DNA of 45,000 nt from Neocallimastix lanati (nom. inval.). Taxonomy: Eukaryota; Neocallimastigomycota; Neocallimastigomycetes; Neocallimastigales; Neocallimastigaceae. This document shows, one piece after another, positions 16,505-31,300 of the stretch. Numbering within the stretch: position 1 is the stretch's first letter; each line of letters starts with the position of its first letter. The position numbers and the translations under genes are program-made. The stretch is from assembly GCA_016946835.1 (NCBI GenBank), contig JACVTC010000041.1, forward strand, positions 125,001-170,000, read 5' to 3'. A model generated the notes under the pieces. The model was not told the DNA's origin. It saw only the letters and a list, made by a program, of their open reading frames with translations, and made no database searches.

Positions 16505-19500
16505 TTAATTGATTTCTAACTTCAATCTAATCTTCATTGAAAGCAATTCAGTACATAAGTATCTAAATACATATGGAACAGATATTAAATCTATGTATTT
16601 ATGAGTATTACATGTACCACAAACAACACTTTCTCTCTTTGATGGTACAACAGTAGTATTTGGAACAGCCATTGGAGATAATATAGAACCACACTTTTTA
16701 CAAACATAAGCCTATTTTATATTATTTTTTTTACAAATAATAGCAAAAAACAAGTATAAACAAAAAAAAAATGGTTTAATAAATTTTTTAAATTTTCTAA
16801 TAATTATTTAAAAATGAATTGCTTATTTATGTATGTATATATATATTACTTGTGAATAATCAGAACAATTCATTAATCTATCTTGAAGGGTATATGAAAC
16901 ACCGTGAGCTAATAATGAATCTCTTTCCATTTCACCAAAACGAATACCACCGGCTCTCTTTCTACCCTTAACTGGTTGTTGAGTTAAGTTATGTACTGGA
17001 CCTGTAGTACGAACTTGGTATTTGTCTGAAACCATGTGACGAAGACGTTGATAGTATACAACCTATAAATATCATATAATAATTATAAAAATAAATGTTT
17101 TTTTAAATATATACATAAAATAGTAACAATTAATAATTAAAAATTTTCATATTTTATTTTATTAATACATAATAATTGTATATTTAGAAAAAAAAATTTT
17201 TTTTTTAACTTTCTTTAATAATACTTACGCCAAGATAAATATCAGCCTTGAATTCTTTACCAGTAATTCCACTGTACATTGGTTCATTACCATAGTAGTT
17301 ATATCCAGCAGCTCTTAATTGTTCACCAAAGTAATCAACAGCAGTTTGATGATCTTCAGAAAATTGGAATGGTGTTGCATCTTGAGCAATTCCATGAAGT
17401 GCACCACTCTTACCAGCCATACTTTCAACAAACATACCAATAGTCATACGAGATGGAAAAGCATGTGGATTAATAATAACATCTGGAACAATACCTGATT
17501 CTGAGAATGGCATATCAATCATTGGCCATTTTAATGAACAAACACCTTTTTGACCATGTCTTGATGAGAATTTATCACCAATAATTGGTCTACGAGTAAT
17601 TCTAATCTTAATTTGAGCCTTTTGGAAACCACGGTTATTAGATTCATCACCTAATGCACGAACTTCTTGAACAAAACCATCTTCAATTTCTTTGTATTTA
17701 ACAATCTTAGTTTGACCAGAAGTTTCATCAAAGTATGAATATAAAGCACAACCAGTTGTAAGTTTAGCACCAACAATTGGTAAACCATCTTGATCTAAGG
17801 TTTGCTTAGCTTTTTCAATTTCTTCTAAATTACGTAAATTACTGGTTGATTGTTGGAATTTGAAATAGCAAGCATTTGGTTCTCCCTTTGGACATTTTTC
17901 AGTTAAATCAATAAAATGACTCTTATAAATAATACCATGACCGAAACCACGTTCTTCAGAAGATTTATTTAAAATCATAGCATCTTCCATATCGTAACCA
18001 GTATAAGAAATAACAGCAACAACGGCATTCATACCGTTTGGATAATAATCTAATTTATATTTATCATGCATCTTTGGTCTAACAATTGGAGTTTGACCAG
18101 TTTGTAAACGGTACATCTTATTATCAGTTCTACTAGGAAGATTGTGAGCAGGTGTACCCATTGTTTGCTTACCCATTTGGCATTGATAAAGATTTCTTGG
18201 TGATTGGTTGAAATCAGAGAATGGTGTCATATTAGCAATAACACTAAGAATATCTGTTGGGGAGAAATCTTGATGAGTAGTAACACCTGGTACAATATCT
18301 TCATTCAAACAAGCAATTTCCATGTAAACTTGTTCTAAACTACCAACCATATCCATCTTCCCATTAGCTAAATACTTAACTGGACGCATCATTCTTGACA
18401 TCGTTGTAAAAATGAAAAGACCAGGATATTGACCACCACGAGAAGGTGGGATGAAAGCAAGCTCGATATCTAATGGAATGTTGTTACGACCATTAACCTT
18501 CCAGAAACGAAGAGTATCAGCAACTTCTTTTGCCTTCTTAGCGCTACACCAACCAATAACCTTACCATCGACCATAACCATAATAGTTTGTTCCATTAAA
18601 TCTTCATTCGTTTTATCTTCATCTGATAAAGTAATTTGTTTTTCAGTAATAATTGGGTTAAGATATATTGGAGAAACCCCAAGACTAATAATATGCTTTG
18701 GTAATTGGGATATATCATATTCAGAAGTAATAATTTTACATTTATGACTAAGATGATTTAAAAGACCACATGGACCACCATCTGGAGTATGAACAGGACA
18801 AAGAAAACCCCATGCTTCCGGAAGCAATTTTCTAACAGACGTAGTTTTTAATTCTGCGAAGAATGAACCACGATGAATAGATCTAAAGTGAGATAAGTAT
18901 CTATAGTAATTTAATTTTTCAGCAACAACAGTATAACCTGATACTTGTTGCAAATCCAAACCAGTGTTTGTAATTAAATTACCAGTAGCAAGGAAAAACT
19001 CCATTTTACGACCAACATCCATATTTACTTTAGAAGTAACCTTTTGGATATATTTAAGATTAAAGAAATCAACAGATGCAAGACCACGACGAATATCTTG
19101 ATTAATTTGACCTTTAATAGAAGCAAGAATATCTACCAATTTTTCTTTAATATGAGCTAAATATAAGAAACCACCTAAAAGAACTTCTTGGTTCATTGGT
19201 GAATCTGGATTATCTGGAACACATTTACCAGCAACAAGTGCATATAACTTTTGAAGCATAAAAATCAAAATATTGAACTTTTCTCTATCGTCATTAAGAT
19301 GAACAAGAATAACTCTCTTAAGGAATTCTTTACCAACTTCTAAAGCATTCATGTCATCTGGGGAATCCATCATAACATGGAACTTCGTACCTAAATATGC
19401 AAGGCATTGTTCACGATTATATAGATTGAATTTCTTGAAATCTCTTAAAAGCAACTCCATACGATCAGTAATAAAAGTATCTTGAACTTCACGATCACTA

Positions 19501-20678
19501 TTACCCATAATAACTCTTTCGAATATTTCCTTATCACTACATTCAACTAATGACTTTAAAATTAGCATTAACGGAACCATATATTCTTGTTTACGATAAA
19601 TAAAACGTAACGTAACATTACCATCAGTACAATAATGAATAGTTACAGTCTGTGATGTTTGGTCTGGTCTAGCACAACGAATTGAAACACCATAATGAGT
19701 ATATGTTGGACCACGATTTTGGAAACTTGAACGAACTAATGCAATTGGATTATTTCTACGTGGAATAATTAAAAGACGTATTAAACGTTCAATACCATTA
19801 ATAACGAAATAACCTCCAAATTCTTCAGAATCTTCTCTTTTCTTAATTAATTCAGCAGATGATAATCCATAAAGATTACATTTTGAAGACTTTTTATTTA
19901 TAAAAAGATTATTAATTTCTATTATATTGTCTTTTTTTTAAAAAAAAATCCAAAAAATATAATTTACTTACTCTAACCATAATAGGAAGATAACCTAAAT
20001 TCTTTATTTCACTATTTTCTGGACCATCATTGACAGTCCAACAAAATTTAGCTTGCATCTTGGATTTGTATGTTATACCTCTTTCACGACACTTATTATA
20101 TATAATAATTAAATTAATATCTGAAATATATGAATTTCTAATTGAATTCAATAAAAAAATATAATAAAAAAATATATTTATTATAATCTTACTTCATATG
20201 GATATAACAACTTTGAATGACCATCACACATAACTGAAGGTTTACCAACATTTACTTCTTCAATCCAAACTATTAATATATAATATATTTATTTTATTAT
20301 CAAAATTACAGTATTATTTAAAAAAAAAAATAAATATATATATATTATATTTTACAGAAAGTACAATTCAGTTATATATTTTATATTACTTTTATAATAT
20401 AATTTTATAATATTAAAGTTAAAAAATTATTTACATTTTAATTTATTTCCTTTTGAACCATCTGAACCTTTTCCATCGAAAATAACACATGGACTAATAT
20501 CATCAACAGCACGATCTAATAGACCTTTCCCATCCTTACTTCCTTCAACATGAAAAATTGCATTGAAACTTTCAACATGTGGTTCTGATAATTTTTGTAA
20601 TTCTTCAGCATTACTTCCTGTCTTGGAAGGATGTTTAAACTCTCTTTCTCTTTCTAAAGTATGAAATGTTGATGGCAT
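16505..20678 (-). CDS. RPA2: DNA-directed RNA polymerase I second-largest subunit (RPA2/A135)
   Basis: Exons 20678-20435, 20269-20193, 20091-19972, 19889-17229, 17062-16850 and 16711-16505 give 1173 residues, close to yeast A135 (about 1200). This beta-like subunit forms half of the Pol I active cleft and makes pre-rRNA in the nucleolus. The N-terminus [12 protein letters not shown], with [13 protein letters not shown] and [10 protein letters not shown], is Pol I-specific rather than Pol II or III. Conserved blocks include [24 protein letters not shown]-like [46 protein letters not shown] (about 776-789) and [15 protein letters not shown] (about 916-930). A C-terminal zinc ribbon has two CxxC pairs (Cys 1109/1112 and 1136/1139). 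The Met at 20678 is chosen because the conserved N-terminal block follows at once. Five short introns interrupt it, and one exon carries 887 codons. It lies head to head with UTP21. Confidence 0.96.
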
Positions 20679-21016
20679 TTTTTTATATTTTATTGTTTTA
20701 AATTTTTAATGAAATAAATAAATAAAAAAAGCTGAAATATTTTTACGAAATGAAATTTATCAAAAAAAAAAAAAAAAACTATTTTAAATATACTTAAAAG
20801 TAATATTAAAAGAAATATAAAATTAAAATAAATATGGGTTGAATAATTTTAGTTAAAAATAATAAATATATATATAATTGTTGAAGTGCTAATATATATA
20901 TAGTACTATAATATTAATTTTTTATATTTTTAAATTATAATTTGAAATTCTATATTCTATTTTATTTTAGCATTTCAAAAATTATTTAAAAATTTCAATA
21001 ATTCTTTTATAAATAA

Positions 21017-21073
<57 letters not shown>

Positions 21074-22832
21074 TTTATATTAATTTTATATTAATTATTT
21101 ATATATCCATTAAAATATATATTTATGAATATAAATATCTTTATTTTTATTATAATAAAAAAAACTATAATTAAATTTGATTGGGTAATCATTTTAAAAT
21201 TTTTTTAAATTATTAAATATATATTTTTTAAAAAAAAAAAGAATAATTACTCTACAACGTAATGTATTTGAAATAATGTATTTTAAAATGTAATTTCTAA
21301 AAAACTTATTTTTTAACCATTATTCAAAGATTAGAGTAATAATGAAATTAAAAAAATTTTAATAGTTCAACTTTTAAAATTTAATAGTATATATAAAATT
21401 TTAAATTTGACAATTCAAGAAATAAAAATTACATTAGAATTTCTTTTTATTTAACAATTTATAAAAATTTATAATAATATTTGAACTGATTTAAGAAAAA
21501 AAAAAATTAAAGGATAATGCAATATATTTCTATTTTAATATGAAATGTACTTTCAAAGTTTTATTTTTTTTTTTTTGAATATATAACAATTTTATTTATG
21601 ATTATATTTTATTACTAATTGCATTATTCAAATTATAATATTACCGTTTTTTTTTGCTATTATTATTATTTGAAATTAATCATATAAAAATAAATTAATT
21701 ATATAAAACAAACAAAAAAAAAAAATATCATATTATTTATACTTTTATACTTTATTCAATTCACTTTTCATTATTCATATATAATATGTATATAAAACTT
21801 GATTAGTTCATAAATATTTTTAAATTGACTTTAATTAAAATGTAGCGCTTTCGATCTTTTTACATGTAATCATATAATGATTTAAAATAACGATTAGGAT
21901 TTTTTTTAATATCTGTTAGTTTTTGTTATATATTAAAATTTGAATTAAAACAAATTCTAATATCTACATTTATCTTTTAATTATGTAATAACATATTTAT
22001 TATATAATCTTTTATTAAAGATAACTATCTTTGTAGTAATAATTACTAAAACTACTTATTATAATATACTCTAGATATATCTAAAACATAAGAACTTATA
22101 ATTTTTAAATATGACATTATTATTTAATCTTTTTAAATTCGAATTTAATATTTCAATAATTTATATACACTCCATACATATAAAACAATGCATAAAACAT
22201 TTATTTAAGTGATATACTAAAACATTCCTTTGTATTTTTATATTTTAATAATGATAATCGCAACTTAAAAATTAAATTGATAAAATATAATATTAATTTT
22301 TGATTATATTAATTTATTATAAAAAACTTCTTAATTATAATAATTAATATGATTTTTGTTATAAATTATTCATTTTGTGGATAAAAACAACTTTGAATAT
22401 ATAAATATATGATTGGTGGAAATTAAATCATTTCTATAATATATTAAAAAAATTATAAATTATATATAATTTTTTTTTAGAACTGAACAATTCGAATATA
22501 AAAAATATAAAGAAAATTTTATAAATTTTTTTTTAAAACTGATAATTTAGATATAAAAATATAGAAAAAAATATTTATAATTTTTTTTTTAAAAATATAA
22601 AAACTTAGAAATAAATACTTAATCTTTTTATAAAAATAATTTTATATTATAGAAAACTTAAACTATATTTCTATAATTATTGAATATTATTATATTTAAT
22701 ATATTTTACAAATTTAATTATTTTTATAAAAATAAAATCAAATGAATTTTAAATTTGTATTTTAATATATATTAATATATAAAAATTGAAATAATTTTTT
22801 TTAACAAATAATATTTTTTCATTTTAATTTTT

Positions 22833-22882
<50 letters not shown>

Positions 22883-23189
22883 TATTAATTATATTATTAT
22901 TATATACACATATATATTTGAATTATTTGTAATTTACTGAATTTGTTTGAAGTATATACAAATTGATTACAATCTTTTAATAATTTCAAAAAGAATTTAA
23001 ATATTAAATAAAATTTTGTACTTTTTTGTTTCTTTTCTTTTTGATAATAAAAATACAAATAATTCTTCAAATTTATTTATTAATAACAAAAACAATCACT
23101 ATAATTCATATAGCATTATTTAGAAAAATATTATAATAATTATAAATTTTTCATCAATTTCTGAATTAAATTTAGAAAAATAATTCACT
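20679..23189. other. Divergent intergenic region between RPA2 and UTP21
   Basis: About 2.5 kb of A/T-rich sequence between the start codons of two divergently transcribed ribosome-synthesis genes. It carries poly-A at about 21023-21057 and a 46-nt poly-T at about 22835-22880. No open frame, tRNA or element remnant was recognised. Both promoters must lie here. Ribosome-biogenesis promoter motifs (PAC/RRPE-like) could not be called confidently against this base composition. Confidence 0.6.
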
Positions 23190-26100
23190 ATGGATTCCAA
23201 ATTATACTTTCCATTTAGAAAGTTAGGACAAGTTACAACTGATGTACCTTTTGTAATCCAAAATCGAGGACAACAATTTTTTATAACAACGTGTGTTGGA
23301 AATTCTTTCCAAATATATGATGTAATATAAAACTTAAATTTTTATTAATTATATTTTATTATATTTAAAATTTTATAATGAAATAATTTCAGAAAAATTC
23401 ATAAATATAGAATTTTCAAATATATTATTATTTAAATAATTAAACAATAAAAATGTTTAATATAAAAATATTTTTTTTGGTCATTTTCAAAATTTATAAA
23501 TCAATTAAAAATATAATTTAATTAATAATTTATACTATGTATATATAATTTAGTGTGAAAAAATGCATTTGCTTTTTGTTGGTAATTATAATGAATAATT
23601 TAGTAATTCATATTTATAAATTTATTTGAGTTTTATAATTCTAATAAATTCGATATTTTAAAATATGTAAAAAGGTACAAAAACTGAAAAACCAATAAGT
23701 TCACTTGCAGCATATTCAAATTATACTTTTGCAGCTTCAGGATCAGATATTATTATATATAAGAGAGCTAAAGAGGTAATGATAAATTTATATTAGAATA
23801 TATAAAAAACAATGTAGATAGAAATAGAGATTTATGTACTATATTTAATTATAGGTTGGAAAATTAAGCAATGATATTTCTGGAAGAATTAATTCATTAC
23901 TTACTTTTGGTTCACAATTATTAATCGCTTTATATAATGATAATTTAATTGAAATTTGGAATCATTTTACACAAGGTATATATAATTGTAAATTATAAAT
24001 TTTATTTTTTTAATTATTTTAAAAATATAATATGGAATATTAAATATTTATATATATAAAGAATTATATACAACCCTTGAATTCAATGATTCGTTCAAAG
24101 TAACTACTATGTTACATCCAAGTACATATCTAAATAAAATTTTATTAGGTAGTATACAAGGAACAATGCAATTGTGGAATATAAGAACAAAGTAATAATT
24201 AAGATATTTAAAATATCAGATATAACTTTATAATCATTTATATTGTTTATACTTAATATTATTAATATAAATTTTTAAAATTTATAAAGGAAATTGATTT
24301 TTCAATTTAAGAGTTTTGGCTCACCAATTACATGTTTAGTTCAATCGCCAGCAATAGATACTGTCGCTATCGGTCTTCTCAATGGAAAGATTATTTTATA
24401 TAACATTAAATATGATGAAGAGATTTTTCAAGTTCAACAAGAAGGAAAGGTTACTTCAATAACTTTCAGAACTGGTAATATTATATATATATAAATTTAT
24501 TTATATATATATTAACAACAACAACAATAATAATATGTCAATTAACTATTATTAAAAAATATGATATTAAAATATTAATGATAGATGAAGAACCTGTAAT
24601 GGCAACTGCAAATTCAACAGGTGATATTGCTTTATGGGATTTATTAGATCAAAGAATTATACACGTTATGAAAGGTGCCCATAATGGTAGTATATCATCT
24701 ATACAATTTTTAAATTATCAAGCTCTTTTAATTTCATCAGGTTCAGATAATTCTGTTAAGGTAAATTTTCTTATTGATTGATTTTCATCTTATTATTATT
24801 AAAATTAAAAAATGTATTATAATAATAATTATAAAATTTAATGTGATTAAATTTATTTGCATAATAATATAGCAATGGTTATTCGATAGTTCAGATGGTC
24901 TTCCAAGATTGTTAAAATTTAGAAATGGTCATCATTCACCACCGACATATATTAGATACTATGACAGTAAAGGAAGAATGATTATTAGTGCTGGTAAAGA
25001 TAGATCATTAAGATTGTTCTCAACTATTAGAGATTCTCAAAATACAGAATTTTCACAAGGTAATTTATAATCTAATAAATTTATAATCTAATAAATTTAT
25101 ATATATTATATATTATTAAAATAAATTAAACTAATTATTATTATTAATTATTATTATTTTATTTTATATTATATTATATTATTTTTTTATTTTTTATTTT
25201 TTAAAAAAGGTAAAAAAAGAAAAGAAAATTCATACGTAATAGATGATTTAAAATTAAGGCAAATTAATCAATTTGATTTAAGTAAGTATAATTAGATAAA
25301 TTGTGAATTGAAAAATTATTTATTAATCTTTATATTAAAATGTAAAACTATTATTATTTAAATTAATTTAAAAGTTGAAAAAAAAGGAAAAGATTGGGAT
25401 AATATTATTACTAGTCATATGAATGATAATCAAGCTAAATTATGGAATTTTCAAAGAAAAGCCATTGGTAATCACGTTTTACCAAGTAAAGATAAATCAG
25501 CAGTGAAGGTAAATAAATTTAAATATAAATGTTTATATAATTAATATTTATTTTATTTAATTTTTTTTTTATTTTTATTAAAATAAATATTTAAATATAA
25601 ATAGTGTGTTGCCATAAGTTATTGTGGTAATTTTGGTTTCCTTGGTACAGCTAATGGAAATATTGATGTATATAATGTACAATCTGGAATATTAAGAAAA
25701 TCATTTAAAGGTGAATATTATAAATATAATAATAAATGTAATATAAGTATTAATATAATAAAATTAATAATAATTATTATATAATTTTTTTTCTTTAAAA
25801 AAAAAAAAAATAGCACATTCAAAAGTTGTAAGCTCTATTGTTTTGGATATATATAATAAATATATTATAAGTAGTTCTTTGGATGGAACAATTAAGGTAA
25901 AAATAAGATAATTTAATACTAATCTAGTTAGAAATTATCTTAATTATTTAAATTATAATAAATAGTTTATTAATTATTATTATTATTATTACTTATTATT
26001 TAATATTTTAAGATTCATGATTTCAAGACCTCAAAATTAATAAAAGAATTCACATTTGATTCTGCAATAACACGTTTATTATTACACTCTTCTACTAATT

Positions 26101-27495
26101 TATTAGCTGCAGTTTCAGATGATTTATGTATTAGATTATTTGATGTGGAAACTCAAAAACATGTAAGAGAATTCTGGGGACATGAAAATCGTATATCAGA
26201 CCTTGTAAGTTTTAATTATATATATATATTATTTATAATCAATAAAATCAATAATAAAATTTAATATTAATAATATAAAATATATAATATTTAGGCTTTC
26301 AGTCCGGATGGTCGTTGGTTAATTTCAAGTAGCTATGATTGTACAATTAGAACATGGGATATTCCAACTGGTAATTTAATTGATGTATTAGTTTTATCTT
26401 CCCCTGTTACTAGTATATCATTCTCCCCAACAGGTGACTTTTTAGCTTCTACTCAAGGTGATTCTGTCGGTATTTCATTATGGTCTAATCGTTCACAATA
26501 TATGGATATATCTTTCTTTGCAATAAATGATAGAAATATTGGATCATTAAACTTAGATGGTATATATATTAAATAATTAAAAATATATAATGTTTAAAAT
26601 ATTAATATATATTAAACTATATATAAATAATACCATTTTATTTTCTAATAATAATTATAAATAACAAAATATATATTGATTTTTTTTTATTATTATACTA
26701 TTATCTTATTTAAATGTTTATTATAGCAATTGAAGAAGGCAAAAATGATGAATCCTTAATTTCTCTTTCATCTGTTAATAATTCTCAATGTAAGACTTTA
26801 TTAAATCTTGCTCAAATTAAGAAGCGTAATAAGCCAAAAGAAGCTCCAAAAGCTCCAGAAAAGGCTCCGTTCTTCTTACCAACTATAAGTGGTGCTATTC
26901 CAAAATTCGATGCTTCAAATGAAAAAGAAGAGCCAAAGGAAAAACCAATAAAACAAACGTTAGATATGAGAACAGGAAGTGAATTTATTGAAATTCTTAA
27001 AGATTGTACATTAAATAAGAATTGTATGTATATCTTTTCAAAATTAGATTTATTTTGGATTTAAAAGTTTTATTATTAATAATTTAAAATTTAATATATT
27101 AATATATCTGTATATAATATTCATACATATATATTTAAATATCTTATTGCATTATTAATTTAAAAGATGGACCATTCATTGAACATGTTAAGAAGTTATC
27201 ACCTTCAGCAATTGATTTCGAACTTCGTTGTCTGAGTGTAGAAGACGATATGTATGAATTTAAGTGTTTATTAGAAGGTTTAGAATATTGCTTTAAAGAA
27301 CACAAGAACTTTGAATTAATTGAAGCCATTTTATCAGTTTTATTAAAAATTCATAGTTCATTAATAATTGAAAATTATGATATTATCGGTCCATATATAG
27401 AACGTGTAAATAAGGAACATGAAGATGTATGGTCTACCATGGAGGAACTCTTCCAGTATGGCTTATGTGTTACTGATTTTGCTAAATTACAATAA
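23190..27495 (+). CDS. UTP21: UTP21/WDR36, WD40 protein of the small-subunit processome (16 exons)
   Basis: Exons 23190-23321, 23554-23581, 23675-23775, 23855-23975, 24062-24191, 24290-24474, 24585-24760, 24873-25059, 25210-25281, 25375-25508, 25605-25710, 25814-25896, 26013-26204, 26295-26559, 26727-27023 and 27167-27495 give 845 residues. Residues 1 to about 637 form WD40 blades (for example GDIALWDL, DGTIKIHDF, DCTIRTWDI). GHHSPPTYIRYY is a UTP21-specific block. The C-terminal Utp21 domain begins with QCKTLLNLAQIKKRNKPKEA and APFFLPTISG and runs to the stop. The protein is a UTP-B component that binds the nascent 18S precursor in the nucleolus. It is slightly shorter than yeast or human homologues (about 940-950). 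One exon is only 28 nt long. All junction phases match. Confidence 0.95.
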
Positions 27496-27583
27496 GCGGA
27501 TAATGAATGAATGAATTCTTATTAGAATACTATAAATTATAATAAATTGAAAATAATTTTTTTAAACCTTATTTATTATCTTT

Positions 27584-27645
<62 letters not shown>

Positions 27646-28368
27646 TATAGTTTCAATTTTAATTTAGAATAATATATAAATACATTTGGTCAAAATTTCA
27701 ACAAATAAAATAAAATGAAATTAAAAAAAGAAAAAAAAAAAAAAGATATTATATAAATATAGATTTATTATTAGATAAATGATAATTATTCATAACAATA
27801 ACCATGAAATAAAATAATTATTTTATAGATATATATAATTTATTCTTTATTCTTATTTTTATTTTTATTTTATTTTTTTTTTTTTTTATATTATTTTTTA
27901 TTTATTAATTTTTTTAAATGACTTTAATTTTATAATGTTTTAAAAATTATAATTATTTGGATAAATTATGATTTATATATTTATTATTTGTTATTGCTAT
28001 TGAAATTTTATTATAGGATTCGAGTTTATTAATATCTCAATTTTTTATTATTATAATTGAGTAATTATTAATAATAATCTATCATATTATTTTTTTTATT
28101 GCACTATTATTTCATTTTTAAGATTTAAATTTTTATCTTTGAAATGATTATAATGGCAAATACTTTAGAAGAGTCTATAATTAAAATTATTCTATTATAA
28201 ATATTAACTTATTAATTAATTATTTTTTATAATTAAAAAATTATAATTTATAATATATGGTATTTATTTATTTATTATATTTTATTTTATTTAAATTTTA
28301 ATTTTTTATTTTAATTTTATTTTAATTTTATTTATATTTATTTATTTTTTTATTTATTATATATTTAA
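27496..28368. other. AT-rich spacer between convergent 3' ends
   Basis: The spacer separates the stops of the convergent UTP21 and F-BAR/SH3 genes. It includes an ATT microsatellite at about 27586-27645. No coding signal. Confidence 0.65.
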
Positions 28369-31300
28369 CTATATTTTTTCTATATAAGTTCTTGGGAAAA
28401 GTCCAACTTGGGAATTTAATCTTCCCATCCACCAATCGTTGGAATTATTGGTATCTTCTGTAACTTCAATAATATCATATGCTTTAAATGACAATTCATC
28501 TGGATTTTGTGCTGTGTAATCATATAAGGCTCTTACTATATATAAGCAAAAATTATGAATTATAACTTAATAATGATTCAAAATATATTTATTATTTTAA
28601 AATTTTAAAAATAAAAATATTTTACCTTTTTTACAGGTCTATTTATTAATTTATTAATTTATTTATTTATTAATTAATTAATTAATTTTTTTTTTTATTG
28701 ATTATCAAATTAAACATTTTGTTATTTATATTAATATAAATTTTTAACTATTACAATATATATTATATATTATAATACAATACCTTTTTCTCTACTTTTG
28801 AGTTTAGTGTTTTTGAATTTCCGGTTAGTTCTTGAACATACATTGATGGGAATTGCCCGTGACCTTTTGGACCTGTACCTTCCCACCTATGATTATTTTT
28901 AATTATATATAATATATATAATTAAAAGTACTTTAATATTTTAATATTAACACTTTTCTACTATTAACTATGTTTCATTAAATAATGTTTCATACCATGA
29001 AGAACTACCAGTATTGATATTTGTTACAGTAATAATATCACCAACTTTTTTATTTTAATTTTTATATTAGAAAAATTAAAGAAAAAATAATATATATATA
29101 TATATTATATTTATTCAAATTAATATATTTATTAAATTATTTTATTATTTTAATATGTTGAAATTATAATTACCAGATATAGATAATTCTCCTTCACAAG
29201 TAGCTTCATAATCATATAGCGCTTTAACCTTCATAACTTTTTCTTTTTGATGTGAAGATGAAGTCTTTGAAGCCTTAGATTTAGAAGAGCCATCCCAACC
29301 TTTAGTGAATACTACCGGGAATTGACCAGTTTTATTTGTAGTTTTGTTTCTACCAGTCCACCATTGATTTTCTATTTTTTCTTTATCATTATTTCCAGTA
29401 TTAATAATTTCAATAATATCACCTGTCTTAAAGCTTAATTCTGTTGAGTCAGATGCATTATAATCAAATAAAGCAACCACTATTGTAAAATAATTGTGTT
29501 ATATAATTAATTAATATAATAGTAATTATTATTATTATTATTACTTTATTAATAAAAGATTATAATTATAATATACCGCTTGAAACATTTAATTTTGATA
29601 AACTTATATTTGATGGAGTTTTAGAAACTTGCTTTTTAATCGTTGTTATTGGTTTTAATGAATTTGTTGAATTTGTTGAATTTAGAGATTTATTACTCGA
29701 ATCAATAATTTTAATATATTCTTCTGGAACTAAACCAATTTTTGGACCAATTTGGGCCTTTAAAAATATTAATATATATACATATATATAATATGGATAA
29801 GTTATATATATTATTATTATGTCTTTTTTATTTGTCTTTTTTTTCTTTTAATAATACTACTTTTATCATTTCTTATATTATATGTTCATGGGTTTATATT
29901 AAATATTTAGAATATTTTACCTTGACCCAACCATTTCCTTGTTGCTCTAAAACTGTTATAGAGTCATTTTCTTTAAATGAAAGTTGATCACCAGATTCCG
30001 CCGTAAAGTTATATAATGCAATTGCTTTTTTATGAAGAGAGCCAATAATAACGGGTCTTTCGAGTTCAACTATTAATAATTAAATAAATGAATAATTAAA
30101 TATATAATAAATTAGTATTAATAATAACTATTTTATTCCATAATAATGCAGTTAATTATAGAAATAAATATATATTAAATATATATTATAATTATGTAAA
30201 ATTTTTAAGAATTAACCTCCAATGCTCTTTAATTTGTTAACAATAGTACTATAGATTTCTTTATCTTTATTTAATTTTTCTAATTGCTCAAGAACTTCAT
30301 TTCTTTGCTATGAATTATATAATATAGATTATACTTTTATGTTAATAAATTTGTGTATTACTAATTAAATATAAATTATTAATTAAATTATATAATATAA
30401 TCAATATTTTACATTTATAGATTCTTCAGCATTTCCAAATGACGGTTTATCGGAATAAACTTGAATTAACTGTTCAATACCTTGAAGTTCACGGTTTGAT
30501 TTATCAATATTTTGTTCGATAGTTACTAATTGTTTATTAAATACCTCTAAACACATTGATAATTGATGTTTTGTGCTCTCATTAAAGATAATACTTGAAA
30601 TCTATTTATCATTTTTATAAATTTAGGAATTAGTACTTGTATTTTTCATATAAATTATTTTTATAATAATTATATAGAAGAATTATTAAATTAACGAACG
30701 CTATCAGAACCATATGGCTCATATGTAAATGGTTCTATTTTTTTGAAATATATATCATTTTGGGTTATGAACATAGCATTATCATCTTCTCTATTGATTT
30801 TTCTTATAGAATCTTGAATATTACTTATACTTTTATTTAAATCATTGGAATAGTCTATACATAAGTTGTTTATCATATCATATATACTTGACATACTTTC
30901 ATAATAATTATCATCAATACTCTTGTATTTATCAAATTAATTAATATACATTTAAAGAATAATTAGTTTTATAACATAATTAATTATTCATATGAATAAA
31001 TTAATTACCTTCATAGCAGTTGGGCAATCAACTTTTATCAATTATAATTATAATATCATTATTTTTTTCCAGGTAGTGTTATATTAACGTTTAATAATTT
31101 TTAGTTATAAATTCATAAAAATAATATATAATTAAATATAAAGATAAATGATATTTACTATCATAAAATTGATCATTTTGTAAATTAATTAAATCAATAT
31201 ATAACAAATATTCATTTCTTGCATTGGCTGAATTAATTTGTGAAGCTTCCCATTTCTGATGATACTAATTTAAGTAATTTTAAATAATAATTAATATTTT

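Noticed and set aside
18451-18747. Plus-strand 98-codon frame
   Set aside because: Antisense shadow of the long RPA2 exon.
16505-20678. Assignment as Pol II subunit RPB2
   Set aside because: The N-terminal block (TLEREREF...GLLDRAV) and the [12 protein letters not shown] region follow Pol I A135, not RPB2 or RPC2.
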